Shown one piece after another: positions 12,122-25,510 of a stretch of 64,000 bases of DNA. The first letter of the stretch is position 1. Every line of letters starts with the position of its first letter. A model generated the notes under the pieces. The model had not been told where the DNA came from. It worked only from the letters and a program-made list of their open reading frames with translations, and ran no database searches. Source of the DNA: Hydractinia symbiolongicarpus (Eukaryota > Cnidaria > Hydrozoa > Anthoathecata > Hydractiniidae); the NCBI RefSeq assembly GCF_029227915.1, contig NC_079884.1, positions 27,716,001 through 27,780,000 on the forward strand, read 5' to 3'. The position numbers and the translations under genes were made by a program.

Positions 12122-13238
12122 CGATTCATTTAAAAATTTAGATAAATAAGTCATTTCTACTATGGGACCAATCCTAGCCGTTAGCGCGCGCTGAAGATAT
12201 AGAGACAGTTTCAAAATCTCCATTTCATTGACTTTCTAACGGTCTAAATTCGTTTGAGTTACAACGGTTGCGTCACACATTCGTACCAACATGTATTTAG
12301 TGATTTTTTTCGGATATTCCTAAGTTGTACCGCTTTTAACAGTCAAACGATTGACTGTGGGACTTAATTAAACTGATTTTGGACTTTGACCTTATAAATG
12401 TTATAAATGAGTCATTTTGACTACAAGAAGTAACATTCTTCTTAATTTGACATGATTGCTGGAACTCAGCGGTTACACTGGGCGCTGTGGTAACGCTTTA
12501 TTTAAAAATTATGATAAATAAGTCAATTTTTACTGTGGCACCAATTCTAGCCGTTATCGCGCGCTGAAGATATAGAGACAGTTTCAAAAACTCCATTTCA
12601 TTGACTTTCTAACGGTGTCAATCCGTTAGAGTTACAACAATTGCGTCACAGATTCGTACCAACATGTATTTAGTGATTTTCTTCCGATATTACTAGGTTG
12701 CATCGCTTTTAACAGTGAAACGATTGACTGTGGGACTTATATGAACTGATTTTGGACCTTGACCTTATAAATGTTATAAGTGAGACAATTGGACTCCAAG
12801 AAATAACATTCTTCTTAATTTGACATAATTGTGGGAACTCAGCTGTTGCACAGGACCCTGTGGTAACGCTTTATTTAAAAATTAAGATAAATAAGTCATT
12901 TTTTACTGTGGGACCAATCCTAGCCGTTATCGGGAGCTGAAGAAGTAGAGACAGTTTCAAAAACTACATTTCATTGATTTTCAAACGGTGTCAATCCGTT
13001 TGAGTTACAACGGTTGCGTCACACATTCGTACCAACATGTATTTCGTGATTTTTTTTCGATATTACTAAGTTGTATCGTTTCAACAGTGAAACGATTGAC
13101 TGTGGGACCTAATTGAACTGATTTTGGACTTTGACCTTGTAAATGTGATAAATGAGCCAATTGGTCTCCAAGGAATAACTTTCTTCTTAATTTGACGTGA
13201 GTGCTGGAATTCAGCGATTACATTAGGCTCTGTCGTAG

Positions 13239-14354
13239 CGTTTTATTAAAAACTTAGATAAATTAGTCTTTTCTTACTGTTTGACCAATCCTGGCCGTTA
13301 GCACGCGCTGAATAAATAGGAACAGTTTCAAAGACTACATTTCATTGACTTTCTAGCGGTATAAATCCGTTTGAGTTACAACAGTTGCGTCACATATTCG
13401 TACCAACATGTATTTAGCGATAGTGTTCGGGTATTACTAGTTTGCATCGATTTTAACAGTGAAACGTTTGACTGTGGGACATAATTGAACTGATTTTGGA
13501 CTTAGACCTTATAAATGTGATAAATGAGCCAGTTTGAATACAAGAAATAACATTCTTATTAACTTGACATGATTGCTGGAACTCAGCGATTACACTGGGC
13601 GCTGTGGTAACGCTTTATTTAAAAATTATGATAAATAAGTCAATTTTTACTGTGGCACCAATTCTAGCCGTTATCGCGCGCTGAAGATATAGAGACAGTT
13701 TCAAGAACTCCATTTCATTGACTTTCTAACGGTGTCAATCCGTTAGAGTTACATCAATTGCGTCACAGATTCGTACCAACATGTATTTAGTGATTTTCCT
13801 CCGATATTACTAGGTTGCATCGCTTTTAACAGTGAAACGATTGACTGTGGGACTTATATGAACTGATTTTGGACCTTGACCTTATAAATGTTATAAGTGA
13901 GACAATTGGACTCCAAGAAATAACATTCTTCTTAATTTGACATAATTGTGGGAATTCAGCTGTTGCACAGGACCCTGTGGTAGCGATTCATTTAAAAATT
14001 TAGATAAATAAGTCATTTTTACTGTGGGACCAATCCTAGTCGTTACGCGCGCTGTAGACATAGACACAGTTTCAAAAAATCCATTTCATTGACTTTCTAA
14101 CGGTGTCAATCCGTTTGAGTTACAACGGTTGCGTAACACATTCGTACGAACATGTATTTAGTGGTTTTTTTCGGATATTCCTAAGTTGTATCGCTTTGAA
14201 CAGTGAAACGATTGACTGTGGGACTTAATTGAACTGATTTTGGACTTTGACCTTATAAATGTGATAAATGAGTCATTTTGACTACAAGAAATAACATTCT
14301 TCTTAATTTGACATGATTCCTGGAACTCAGCGATAACACTGGGCGCTGTGGTAA
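13239..14354 (+). repeat. XYZ cassette, copy 3
   Basis: A 1116-bp block in the same order. The match to 11006-12121 ends near the last 120 bp, where the 3' part of Z switches to the GAGTCATTTTGACTAC type. This shows that exchange between subfamilies happens inside monomers as well as at their edges. Confidence 0.85.
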
Positions 14355-15097
14355 CGCTTTATTTAAAAAATAAGATAAATAAGTCATTTTTTACTGTGGG
14401 ACCAATCCTAGCCGTTATCGGGAGCTGAAGAAGTAGAGACAGTTTCAAAAACTACATTTCATTGATTTTCAAACGGGGTCAATCCGTTTGAGTTACAACG
14501 GTTGCGTCACATATTCGTACGAACATGTATTTAGTGGTTTTGTTCGGATATTCCTAAGTTGTATCGCTTTGAACAGTGAAACGATTGACTGTGGGAATAG
14601 ATTGAACTGATTCTGGACTGTGACCTTATAATATGATAAATGAGCCAATTCTCCAAGGAATAACATTCTTCTTAATTTGACATAATCGTGGGAATTCAGC
14701 TGTTGCACAGGACCCTGTGGTAGCGATTCATTTAAAAATTTAGATAAATAAGTCATTTTTACTGTGGGACCAATCCTAGTCGTTACGCGCGCTGTAGACA
14801 TAGACACAGTTTCAAAAAATTCATTTCATTGACTTTCTAACGGTGTCAATCCTTTTGAGTTACAACGGTTGCGTAACACATTCGTACGAACATGTATTTA
14901 GTGGTTTTTTTCGGATATTCCTAAGTTGTATCGCTTTGAACAGTGAATTGCTTGACTGTGGGACTTATTTGAACTGATTTTGGACTTTGACCTTATAAAT
15001 GTGATAAATGAGTCATTTTGACTACAAGAAATAACATTCTTCTTAATTTGACATGATTCCTGGAACTCAGCGATTACACTGGGCGCTGTGGTAACGC

Positions 15098-15841
15098 TTT
15101 ATTTAAAAATTAAGATAAATAAGTCATTTTTTACTGTGGGACCAATCCTAGCCGTTATCGGGAGCTGAAGAAGTAGAGACAGTTTCAAAAACTACATTTC
15201 ATTGATTTTCAAACGGGGTCAATCCGTTTGAGTTACAACGGTTGCGTCACATATTCGTACGAACATGTATTTAGTGGTTTTGTTCGGATATTCCTAAGTT
15301 GTATCGCTTTGAACAGTGAAACGATTGACTGTGGGACTTAATTGAACTGATTTTGGACTTTGACCTTATAAATGTGATAAATGAGTCATTTTGACTACAA
15401 GAAATAACATTCTTCTTAATTTGACATGATTCCTGGAACTCAGCGATTACACTGGGCGCTGTGGTAACGCTTTATTTAAAAATTAAGATAAATAAGTCAT
15501 TTTTTACTGTGGGACCAATCCTAGCCGTTATCGGGAGCTGAAGAAGTAGACACAGTTTCAAAAACTACATTTCATTGATTTTCAAACGGGGTCAATCCGT
15601 TTGAGTTACAACGGTTGCGTCACATATTCGTACCAACATGTATTTAGTGATTTTCTTCCGATATTACTAAGTTGCATCGCTTTTAACATGGAAACGATTG
15701 ACTGTGGGACTTAAGTGAACTGATTTTGGACCTTGACCTTATAAATGTTATAAGTGAGAAAATTGGACTCCAAGAAAAAACATTCTTCTTAATTTGACAT
15801 GATTGCTGGAACTCAACGATTACACTGGGCGCTGTGGTAAC
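15098..15841 (+). repeat. Tandem pair of near-identical monomers
   Basis: Units starting near 15098 and 15470, and a relative near 14355, share the uncommon GTTATCGGGAGCTGAAG and TTTTCAAACGGGGTC variants. The first two lie 372 bp apart and are almost identical over their first two thirds, then diverge after CATATTCGTAC (GAACATG against CAACATG). A one-monomer unequal exchange is the simple reading. Confidence 0.75.
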
Positions 15842-18446
15842 GCTTTATTTAAAAATTAAGATAAATAAGTCATTTTATACTGTGGGACCAATCCTAGCCG
15901 TTATCGCGCGGTGAAGAAGTAGAGACAGTTTCAAAAACTACATTTCATTGATTTTCTAACGGGGTCAATCCGTTTGAGTTACAAGGGTTGCGTCACATAT
16001 TCGTACCAAGATGTATTTAGTGATTTTCTTCCGATATTACTAAGTTGCATCGCTTTTAACAGTGAAACGATTGACTGTGGGACTTAATTGAACTGATTTT
16101 GGCCTTTGACCTTATAAATGTGATAAATGAGTCACTTTGACTACAAGAGATAACATTCTTCTTAATTTGACATGATTGCTGGAACTCAGCGATTACACTG
16201 GGCGCTGTGGTAACGCTTTATTTAAAAATTATGATAAATAAGTCAATTTTTACTGTGGCACCAATTCTAGCCGTTATCGCGCGCTGAAGATATAGAGACA
16301 GTTTCAAAAACTCCATTTCATTGACTTTCTAACGGTGTCAATCCGTTAGAATTACAACAATTGCGTCACAGATTCGTACCAACATGTATTTAGTGATTTT
16401 CTTCCGATATTACTAGGTTGCATCGCTTTTAACAGTGAAACGATTGACTGTGGGACTTATATGAACTGATTTTGGACCTTGACCTTATAAATGTTATAAG
16501 TGAGACAATTGGACTCCAAGAAATAACATTCTTCTTAATTTGACATAATTGTGGGAACTCAGCTGTTGCACAGGACCCTGTGGTAACGCTTTATTTAAAA
16601 ATTATGATAAATAAATCATTTTTTACTGTGGGACCAATCCTAGCCGTTATCGCGCGCTGAAAAAGTAGAGACAGTTTCAAAAGCTACATTTCATTGATTT
16701 TCTAACGGTGTTAATCCGTTTGAGTTACAACGGTTGCGTCACACATTCGTACCAACATGTATTTCGTAATTTTTTTTCGATATTACTAAGTTGTATCGTT
16801 TCAACAGTGAAACGATTAAATGTGGGACCTAAGTGAACTGATTTTGGACTTTGACCTTGTAAATGTGATAAATGAGCCAATTGGTCTCCAAGGAATAACT
16901 TTCTTCTTAATTTGACGCAAGTGCTGGAACTCAGCGATTACATTAGGCTCTGTCGTAGCGCTTTATTAAAAACTTAGATAAATTAGTCTTTTCTTACTGT
17001 TTGACCAATCCTGGCCGTTAGCACGCGCTGAATAAATAGGAACAGTTTCAAAGACTACATTTCATTGACTTTCTAGCGGTATAAATCCGTTTGAGTTACA
17101 ACAGTTGCGTCACATATTCGTACCAACATGTATTTAGCGATAGTGTTCGGATATTACTAGTTTGCATCGATTTTAACAGTGAAACGGTTGACTGTGGGAC
17201 ATAATTGAACTGATTTTGGACTTAGACCTTATAAATGTGATAAATGAGTCATTTTGACTACAAGAAATAACATTCTTCTTAATTTGACATGATTCCTGGA
17301 ACTCAGCGATTACACTGGGCGCTGTGGTAACGCTTTATTTAAAAATTAAGATAAATAAGTCATTTTATACTGTGGGACCAATCCTAGCCGTTATCGCGCG
17401 CTGAAGAAGTAGAGACAGTTTCAAAAACTACATTTCATTGATTTTCTAACGGTGTCAATCCGTTTAAGTTACAAGGTTTGCGTCACATATTCGTACCAAG
17501 ATGTATTTAGTGATTTTCTTCCGATATTACTAAGTTGCATCGCTTTTAACAGTGAAACGATTGACTCTGGGACTTAATTGAACTGATTTTGGCCTTTGAC
17601 CCTATAAATGTGATAAATGAGTCACTTTGACTACAAGAGATAACATTCTTCTTAATTTGACATGATTGCTGGAACTCAGCGATTACACTGGGCGCTGTGG
17701 TAACGCTTTATTTAAAAATGATGATAAATAAGTCAATTTTTACTGTGGCACCAATTCTAGCCGTTATCGCGCGCTGAAGATATAGAGACAGTTTCAAAAA
17801 CTCCATTTCATTGACTTTCTAACGGTGTCAATCCGTTAGAGTTACAACAATTGCGTCACAGATTCGTACCAACATGTATTTAGTGATTTTCTTCCGATAT
17901 TACTAGGTTGCATCGCTTTTAACAGTGAAACGATTGACTGTGGGACTTATATGAACTGATTTTGGACCTTGACCTTATAAATGTTATAAGTGAGACAATT
18001 GGACTCCAAGAAACAACATTCTTCTTAATTTGACATATTTGTGGGAACTCAGCTGTTGAAAGGACCCTGTGGTAACGCTTTATTTAAAAATTATGATAAA
18101 TAAATCATTTTTTACTGTGGGACCAATCCTAGCCGTTATCGCGCACTGAAAAAGTAGAGACTGTTTCAAAAGCTACATTTCATTGATTTTCTAACGGTGT
18201 CAATCCGTTTGAGTTACAACGGTTGCGTCACACATTCGTACCAACATGTATTTCGTGATTTTTTTCGATATTACTAAGTTGTATCGTTTCAACAGTGAAA
18301 CGATTGACTGTGGGACCTAATTGAACTGATTTTGGACTTTGACCTTGTAAATGTGATAAATGAGCCAATTGGTCTCCAAGGAATAACTTTCTTCTTAATT
18401 TGACGTGAGTGCTGGAATTCAGCGATTACATTAGGCTCTGTCGTAG

Positions 18447-19566
18447 CGCTTTATTAAAAACTTAGATAAATTAGTCTTTTCTTACTGTTTGACCAATCCT
18501 GGCCGTTAGCACGCGCTGAATAAATAGGAACAGTTTCAAAGACTACATTTCATTGACTTTCAAACGGTATAAATCCGTTTGAGTTACAACAGTTGCGTCA
18601 CATATTCGTACCAACATGTATTTAGCGATAGTGTTCGGATATTACTAGTTTGCATCGATTTTAACAGTGAAACGTTTGACTGTGGGACATAATTGAACTG
18701 ATTTTGGACTTAGACCTTATAAATGTGATAAATGAGCCAGTTTGAATACAAGAAATAACATTCTTCTTAATTTGACATGATTGCTGGAACTCAGCGATTA
18801 CACTGGGCGCTGTGGTAACGCTTTATTTAAAAATTATGATAAATAAGTCAATTTTTACTGTGGCACCAATTCTAGCCGTTATCGCGCGCTGAAGATATAG
18901 AGACAGTTTCAAAAACTCCATTTCATTGACTTTCTAAGGGTGTCAATCCGTTAGAGTTACAACAATTGCGTCACAGATTCGTACCAACATGTATTTAGTG
19001 ATTTTCCTCCGATATTACTAGGTTGCATCGCTTTTAACAGTGAAACGATTGACTGTGGGACTTATATAAACTGATTTTGGACCTTGACCTTATAAATGTT
19101 ATAAGTGAGACAATTGGACTCCAAGAAATAACATTCTTCTTAATTTGACATAATTGTGGGAATTCAGCTGTTGCACAGGACCCTGTGGTAGCGATTCATT
19201 TAAAAATTTAGATAAATAAGTCATTTTTACTGTGGGACCAATCCTAGTCGTTACGCGCGCTGTAGACATAGAGACAGTTTCAAAAAATCCATTTCATTGA
19301 CTTTCTAACGGTGTCAATCCGTTTGAGTTACAACGGTTGCGTAACACATTCGTACGAACATGTATTTAGTGGTTTCTTTCGGATATTCATTCCTAAGTTG
19401 TATCGCTTTGAACAGTGAAACGATTGACTGTGGGACTTAAGTGAACTGATTTTGGACCTTGACCTTATAAATGTTATAAGTGAGAAAATTGGACTCCAAG
19501 AAATAACATTCTTCTTAATTTGACATGATTGCTGGAACTCAGCGATTACACTGGGCGCTGTGGTAA
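18447..19566 (+). repeat. XYZ cassette, copy 4, with 4-bp insertion
   Basis: The same three-monomer order as the region C cassettes, here inside the first heptamer. It is 1120 bp, not 1116, because GGATATTC is followed by an extra ATTC before CTAAGTTG (about 19381-19397). The copy in the next heptamer lacks the extra four bases, so the insertion is later than the heptamer duplication or was lost from one copy. Confidence 0.85.
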
Positions 19567-21056
19567 CGCTTTATTTAAAATTTAAGATAAATAAGTCATT
19601 TTATACTGTGGGACCAATCCTAGCCGTTATCGCGCGCTGAAGAAGTAGAGACAGTTTCAAAAACTACATTTCATTGATTTTCTAACGGGGTCAATCCGTT
19701 TGAGTTACAAGGGTTGCGTCACATATTCGTACCAAGATTTATTTAGTGATTTTCTTCCGATATTACTAAGTTGCATCGCTTTTAACAGTGAAACGATTGG
19801 CTGTGGGACTTAATTGAACTGATTTTGGCCTTTGACCTTATAAATGTGATAAATGAGTCACTTTGACTACAAGAGATAACATTCTTCTTAATTTGACATG
19901 ATTGCTGGAACTCAACGATTACACTGGGCGCTGTGGTAACGCTTTATTTAAAAATTAAGATAAGTAAGTCATTTTTTACTGTGGGACCAATCCTAGCCGT
20001 TATCGCGCGCTGAAGAAGTAGAGACAGTTTCAAAAACTACATTTCATTGATTTTCTAACGGTGTCAATCCGTTTAAGTTACAAGGTTTGCGTCACATATT
20101 CGTACCAAGATGTATTTAGTGATTTTCTTCCGATATTACTAAGTTGCATCGCTTTTAACAGTGAAACGATTGACTCTGGGACTTAATTGAACTGATTTTG
20201 GCCTTTGACCCTATAAATGTGATAAATGAGTCACTTTGACTACAAGAGATAACATTCTTCTTAATTTGACATGATTGCTGGAACTCAGCGATTACACTGG
20301 GCGCTGTGGTAACGCTTTATTTAAAAATTATGATAAATAAGTCAATTTTTACTGTGGCACCAATTCTAGCCGTTATCGCGCGCTGAAGATATAGAGACAG
20401 TTTCAAAAACTCCATTTCATTGACTTTCTAACGGTGTCAATCCGTTAGAGTTACGACAATTGCGTCACAGATTCGTACCAACATGTATTTAGTGATTTTC
20501 TTCCGATATTACTAGGTTGCATCGCTTTTAACAGTGAAACGATTGACTGTGGGACTTATATGAACTGATTTTGGACCTTGACCTTATAAATGTTATAAGT
20601 GAGACAATTGGACTCCAAGAAACAACATTCTTCTTAATTTGACATATTTGTGGGAACTCAGCTGTTGAAAGGACCCTGTGGTAACGCTTTATTTAAAAAT
20701 TATGATAAATAAATCATTTTTTACTGTGGGACCAATCCTAGCCGTTATCGCGCACTGAAAAAGTAGAGACTGTTTCAAAAGCTACATTTCATTGATTTTC
20801 TAACGGTGTCAATCCGTTTGAGTTACAACGGTTGCGTCACACATTCGTACCAACATGTATTTCGTGATTTTTTTTCGATATTACTAAGTTGTATCGTTTC
20901 AACAGTGAAACGATTGACTGTGGGACCTAATTGAACTGATTTTGGACTTTGACCTTGTAAATGTGATAAATGAGCCAATTGGTCTCCAAGGAATAACTTT
21001 CTTCTTAATTTGACGTGAGTGCTGGAATTCAGCGATTACATTAGGCTCTGTCGTAG

Positions 21057-22172
21057 CGCTTTATTAAAAACTTAGATAAATTAGTCTTTTCTTACTGTTT
21101 GACCAATCCTGGCCGTTAGCACGCGCTGAATAAATAGGAACAGTTTCAAAGACTACATTTCATTGACTTTCAAACGGTATAAATCCGTTTGAGTTACAAC
21201 AGTTGCGTCACATATTCGTACCAACATGTATTTAGCGATAGTGTTCGGATATTACTAGTTTGCATCGATTTTAACAGTGAAACGTTTGACTGTGGGACAT
21301 AATTGAACTGATTTTGGACTTAGACCTTATAAATGTGATAAATGAGCCAGTTTGAATACAAGAAATAACATTCTTCTTAATTTGACATGATTGCTGGAAC
21401 TCAGCGATTACACTGGGCGCTGTGGTAACGCTTTATTTAAAAATTATGATAAATAAGTCAATTTTTACTGTGGCACCAATTCTAGCCGTTATCGCGCGCT
21501 GAAGATATAGAGACAGTTTCAAAAACTCCATTTCATTGACTTTCTAAGGGTGTCAATCCGTTAGAGTTACAACAATTGCGTCACAGATTCGTACCAACAT
21601 GTATTTAGTGATTTTCCTCCGATATTACTAGGTTGCATCGCTTTTAACAGTGAAACGATTGACTGTGGGACTTATATAAACTGATTTTGGACCTTGACCT
21701 TATAAATGTTATAAGTGAGACAATTGGACTCCAAGAAATAACATTCTTCTTAATTTGACATAATTGTGGGAATTCAGCTGTTGCACAGGACCCTGTGGTA
21801 GCGATTCATTTAAAAATTTAGATAAATAAGTCATTTTTACTGTGGGACCAATCCTAGTCGTTACGCGCGCTGTAGACATAGAGACAGTTTCAAAAAATCC
21901 ATTTCATTGACTTTCTAACGGTGTCAATCCGTTTGAGTTACAACGGTTGCGTAACACATTCGTACGAACATGTATTTAGTGGTTTCTTTCGGATATTCCT
22001 AAGTTGTATCGCTTTGAACAGTGAAACGATTGACTGTGGGACTTAAGTGAACTGATTTTGGACCTTGACCTTATAAATCTTATAAGTGAGAAAATTGGAC
22101 TCCAAGAAATAACATTCTTCTTAATTTGACATGATTGCTGGAACTCAGCGATTACACTGGGCGCTGTGGTAA
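21057..22172 (+). repeat. XYZ cassette, copy 5
   Basis: A 1116-bp copy in the second heptamer, at a 2610-bp offset from the cassette at 18447. It shares with that copy the private variants CAAACGGTATAAATCC in X and TTTCTAAGGGTGTC in Y, which tie the two together against the region C cassettes. Confidence 0.85.
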
Positions 22173-22605
22173 CGCTTTATTTAAAATTTAAGATAAATAA
22201 GTCATTTTATACTGTGGGACCAATCCTAGCCGTTATCGCGCGCTGAAGAAGTAGAGACAGTTTCAAAAACTACATTTCATTGATTTTCTAACGGGGTCAA
22301 TCCGTTTGAGTTACAAGGGTTGCGTCACATATTCGTACCAAGATTTATTTAGTGATTTTCTTCCGATATTACTAAGTTGCATCGCTTTTAACAGTGAAAC
22401 GATTGGCTGTGGGACTTAATTGAACTGATTTTGGCCTTTGACCTTATAAATGTGATAAATGAGTCACTTTGACTACAAGAGATAACATTCTTCTTAATTT
22501 GACATGATTGCTGGAACTCAACGATTACACTGGGCGCTGTGGTAACGCTTTATTTAAAAATTAAAATAAGTAAGTCATTTTTTACTGTGGGACCAATCCT
22601 AGCCG

Positions 22606-25440
22606 TTAGCGCGCGCTGTAGACATAGAGACAGTTTCAAAAACTCCATTTCATTGACTTTCTAACGGTTTCAATCCGTTTGAGTTACAACGGTTGCGTCA
22701 CACATTCGTACGAACATGTATTTAGTGATTTTCTTCCGATATTACTAAGTTGCATCGCTTTTAACAGTGAAACGATTGACTGTGGGACTTAAGTGAACTG
22801 ATTTTGGACCTTGACCTTATAAATGTTATAAGTGAGACAATTGGACTCCAAGAAATAACATTCTTCTTAATTTGACATAATTGTGGGAATTCAGCTGTTG
22901 CACAGGACCCTGTGGTAGCGATTCATTTAAAAATTTAGATAAATAAGTCATTTTTTACTGTGGGACCAATCCTAGCCGTTATCGGGAGCTGAAGAAGTAG
23001 AGACAGTTTCAAAAACTACGTTTCATTGATTTTCAAACGGGGTCAATCCGTTTGAGTTACAACGGTTGCGTCACATATTCGTACCAACATGTATTTAGTG
23101 ATTTTCTTCCGATATTACTAAGTTGCATCGCTTTTAACAGTGAAACGATTGACTGTGGGACTTAAGTGAACTGATTTTGGACCTTGACCTTATAAATGTT
23201 ATAAGTGAGACAATTGGACTCCAAGAAATAACATTCTTCTTAATTTGACATGATTGTGGGAACTCAGCTGTTGCACAAGACCCTGTGGTAGCGATTCAAT
23301 TAAAAATTTAGATAAATAAGTCATTTTTACTTTGGGACCAATCCTAGCCGTTAGCGCGCACTGAAGATTTAGAGACAGTTTCAAAAACTCCATTTCATTG
23401 ACTTTCTAACGGTTTCAATCCGTTTGAGTTACAACGGTTGCGTCACACGTTCGTACGAACATGTATTTAGTGATTTTTTTCGGACATTCCTAAGTTGTAT
23501 CGCTTTGAACAGTGAAACGATTGACTGTGGGACTTAATTGAACTGATTTTGGCCTTTGACCTTATAAATGTGATAAATGAGTCATTTTGACTAAAAGAGA
23601 TAACATTCTTCTTAATTTGACATGATTGCTGGAACTCAGCGATTACACTGGTCACTGTGGTAGCGCTTTATTACAAAATTAAGATAAACAAGTCATTCTT
23701 TACTGTGGGACCAATCCTAGCCGTTAGCTCGCGCTGAAGAAATAGAGACAGTTTCAGAAACTACATTTCATTTACTTTCTAACGGTGTCAATCCGTTTGA
23801 GTTACAACGGTTGCGTCACATATTCGTACCAGCATGTATTTAGTGATTTTCTTCCGATATTACTAAGTTGCATCGCTTTTAACAGTGAAACGATTAACTG
23901 TGGGACTTAATTGAACTGATTTTGGCCTTTGACCTTATAAATGTGATAAATGAGTCATTTTGACTACAAGAGATAACATTCTTCTTAATTTGACATGATT
24001 GTGGGAACTTAGCTTTTGCACAGGACCCTGTGGAAGCGATTCATTTAAAAATTTAGATAAATAAGTCATTTTTACTGTGGGACCAGTCCTAGCCGTTAGC
24101 GCGCGCTGAAGATGTAGAGACAGTTTCAAAAACTCCATTTCATTGACTTTCTAACGGTTTCAATCCGTTTGAGTTACAAGGGTTGCGTCACACATTCGTA
24201 CCAAAATGTACTTAGTGATTATTTTCGGCTATTCCTTAGTTGTATCGCTTTCAACAGTGAAACGATTGACTGTGGGACTTAATTGAACTGATTTTGAACT
24301 TTGACCTTCTAAATGTGATAAATGAGCCATTTTTGACGACAAGAAATAACATTCTTCTTGATTTGACATGATTGTGGGAACTCAGCGGTTGCACAGGACC
24401 CTGTGGTAGCGATTCAATTAAAAATTTAGATAAATAAGTCATTTTTACTTTGGGACCAATCCTAGCCGTTAGCGCGCGCTGAAGATATAGAGACAATTTC
24501 AAAAACTCAATTTCATTGACTTTCCAACGGTATCAATCCGCTTCAGTTACAACAGTTGCGTCACATATTCGTACCAGCATGTATTTAGCGATATTTATGT
24601 CATATTACTAGGTTGCGTCGCTTTTACCAGTGAAACGATTCACTGTGGGACTTATTTGAACTGATTTTGGACTGTGACCTTATAAATATTATAAGTCAGA
24701 CAATTGGACTCCAAGAAGTAACATTCTTCTTAATTTGACATGATTGTGGGAACTCAGCTGTTGCACAGGACCCTGTGGTAGCGATTCATTTAAAAATTTA
24801 GATAAATAAGTCATTTTTACTGTGGGACCAATCCTAGCCGTTAGCGCGCGCTGTAGACATAGAGACAGTTTCAAACACTACATTTCATTGATTTTCTAAC
24901 GGTGTCAATACGTTTGAGTTACAACGGTTGCGTCACACATTCGTACAAACATGTATTTAGTGATTCTTTTCGGACATTCCTAAGTTGTATCGCTTTGAAC
25001 AGTGAAACGATTGACTGTAAGACTTAATTGAACTCATTTTGGACTTTGACATTATAAATGTGATAAATGAGTCATTTTGACTACAATAAATAACATTCTT
25101 CTTAATTTGACATGATTGTGGGAACTCAGCGGTTGCACAGGACCCTGTGGTAGCGATTCAATTAAAAATTTTGATAAATAAGTCATTTTTACTTTGGGAC
25201 CAATCCTAGCCGTTAGCGCGCGCTGTAGACATAGAGACAGTTTCAAAAACTCCATTTCATTGACTTTCTAACGGTTTTAATCCGTTTGAGTTACAACGGT
25301 TGCGTCAGGCATTCGTACGAACATGTACTTAGTGATTTTTTTCGGACATTCTTAAGTTGTATCGCTTTGAACAGTGAAGCGATTGACTGTGGGAATTAAT
25401 TGAACTGATTTTGGACTGTGACCTTATAAATGTGATAAAT
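22606..25440 (+). repeat. Region E: mixed monomers, GCGATTCA(A/T)T subfamily common
   Basis: Monomers here alternate between the AGCTGTTGCACAGGACC plus GCGATTCATTT type (some GCGATTCAATT) and the GCGATTACACTGG plus CGCTTTATT type. No clean HOR register was found. The first type has five T before ACTGTGGGAC or ACTTTGGGAC, which keeps a minus-strand frame open across the unit junction; this explains the cluster of short shadow frames at 23199-25255. Counterparts with the same markers lie at about 57400-60110. Confidence 0.75.
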
Positions 25441-25442
25441 GC

Positions 25443-25510
25443 GCCGATCGGTATCCAAGGAATAACATTCTTCTTTATTTGACTTGATCGATTCTTTATT
25501 TAAAAATTAA
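25443..25510 (+). repeat. Monomer junction with 45-bp deletion (locus 1)
   Basis: After GTATCCAAGGAATAAC the unit reads TTTGACTTGATCGATTCTTTATTTAAAA. The usual GCTGGAATTCAGCGATTACACTAGGCTCTGTGGTAG, about 45 bp including the end of the unit and its dyad, is missing. The same deletion with the same unusual flanks (CCGAT, TTCTTTATTTGAC, AAAATAAGTAAG) lies 34671 bp downstream. Confidence 0.88.

Larger units (their letters stand above)
8482..17400 (+). repeat. Region C: irregular array with recurring XYZ cassette
   Basis: This region is made mostly of monomers with GGTAACGCTTTATTT starts or GCGATTCATTT starts and with AATTATGATAAATAAGTC or TTTAGATAAATAAGTC openings. Monomer X (CTTAGATAAATTAGTC followed by ACTGTTTGACC) recurs with that motif starting at 9240, 11020, 13253 and 16973, that is at 1780, 2233 and 3720 bp: 4.8, 6 and 10 units. 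The spacing is irregular, so this is not one clean HOR. Nearly identical neighbours occur locally (units starting near 15098 and 15470). Confidence 0.8.
17400..22605 (+). repeat. Region D: two copies of a 2609-bp heptameric HOR
   Basis: Matched landmarks are 2609 bp apart: GTTTAAGTTACAAGG at 17462 and 20071, and GGACTCCAAGAAACAAC at 18001 and 20610. The unusual AGCTGTTGAAAGGACC and CTGAAAAAGTAGAGACTG variants recur at the same spacing. The register shifts by one base near 18260 (a T-tract length change) and by four near 19387 (an ATTC duplication in copy 1). The match ends at about 22607, where TTAGCGCGCGCTGTA replaces TTATCGCGCGCTGAA. The left edge lies between about 17370 and 17460. Confidence 0.88.

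Noticed and set aside
12029-12223. Minus-strand open frame of 64 codons beginning MEILKLSLYLQ
   Set aside because: It is the reverse complement of a satellite unit across its boundary. Near-identical frames lie at 23199, 23935, 25052, 55252, 57487 and 58986, always at the same place in the same subfamily.
14493-14807. Longest minus-strand frame, 104 codons
   Set aside because: Two adjacent units happen to lack in-frame stops. It has no start context, domain or codon signal, and its second part is the same repeated peptide as the other shadow frames.
23199-25255. Cluster of six short minus-strand frames that could suggest a peptide family
   Set aside because: The frame stays open only where the tract before ACTGTGGGAC has five T; units with six T shift frame and close. 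Conservation follows the DNA repeat, not a protein.
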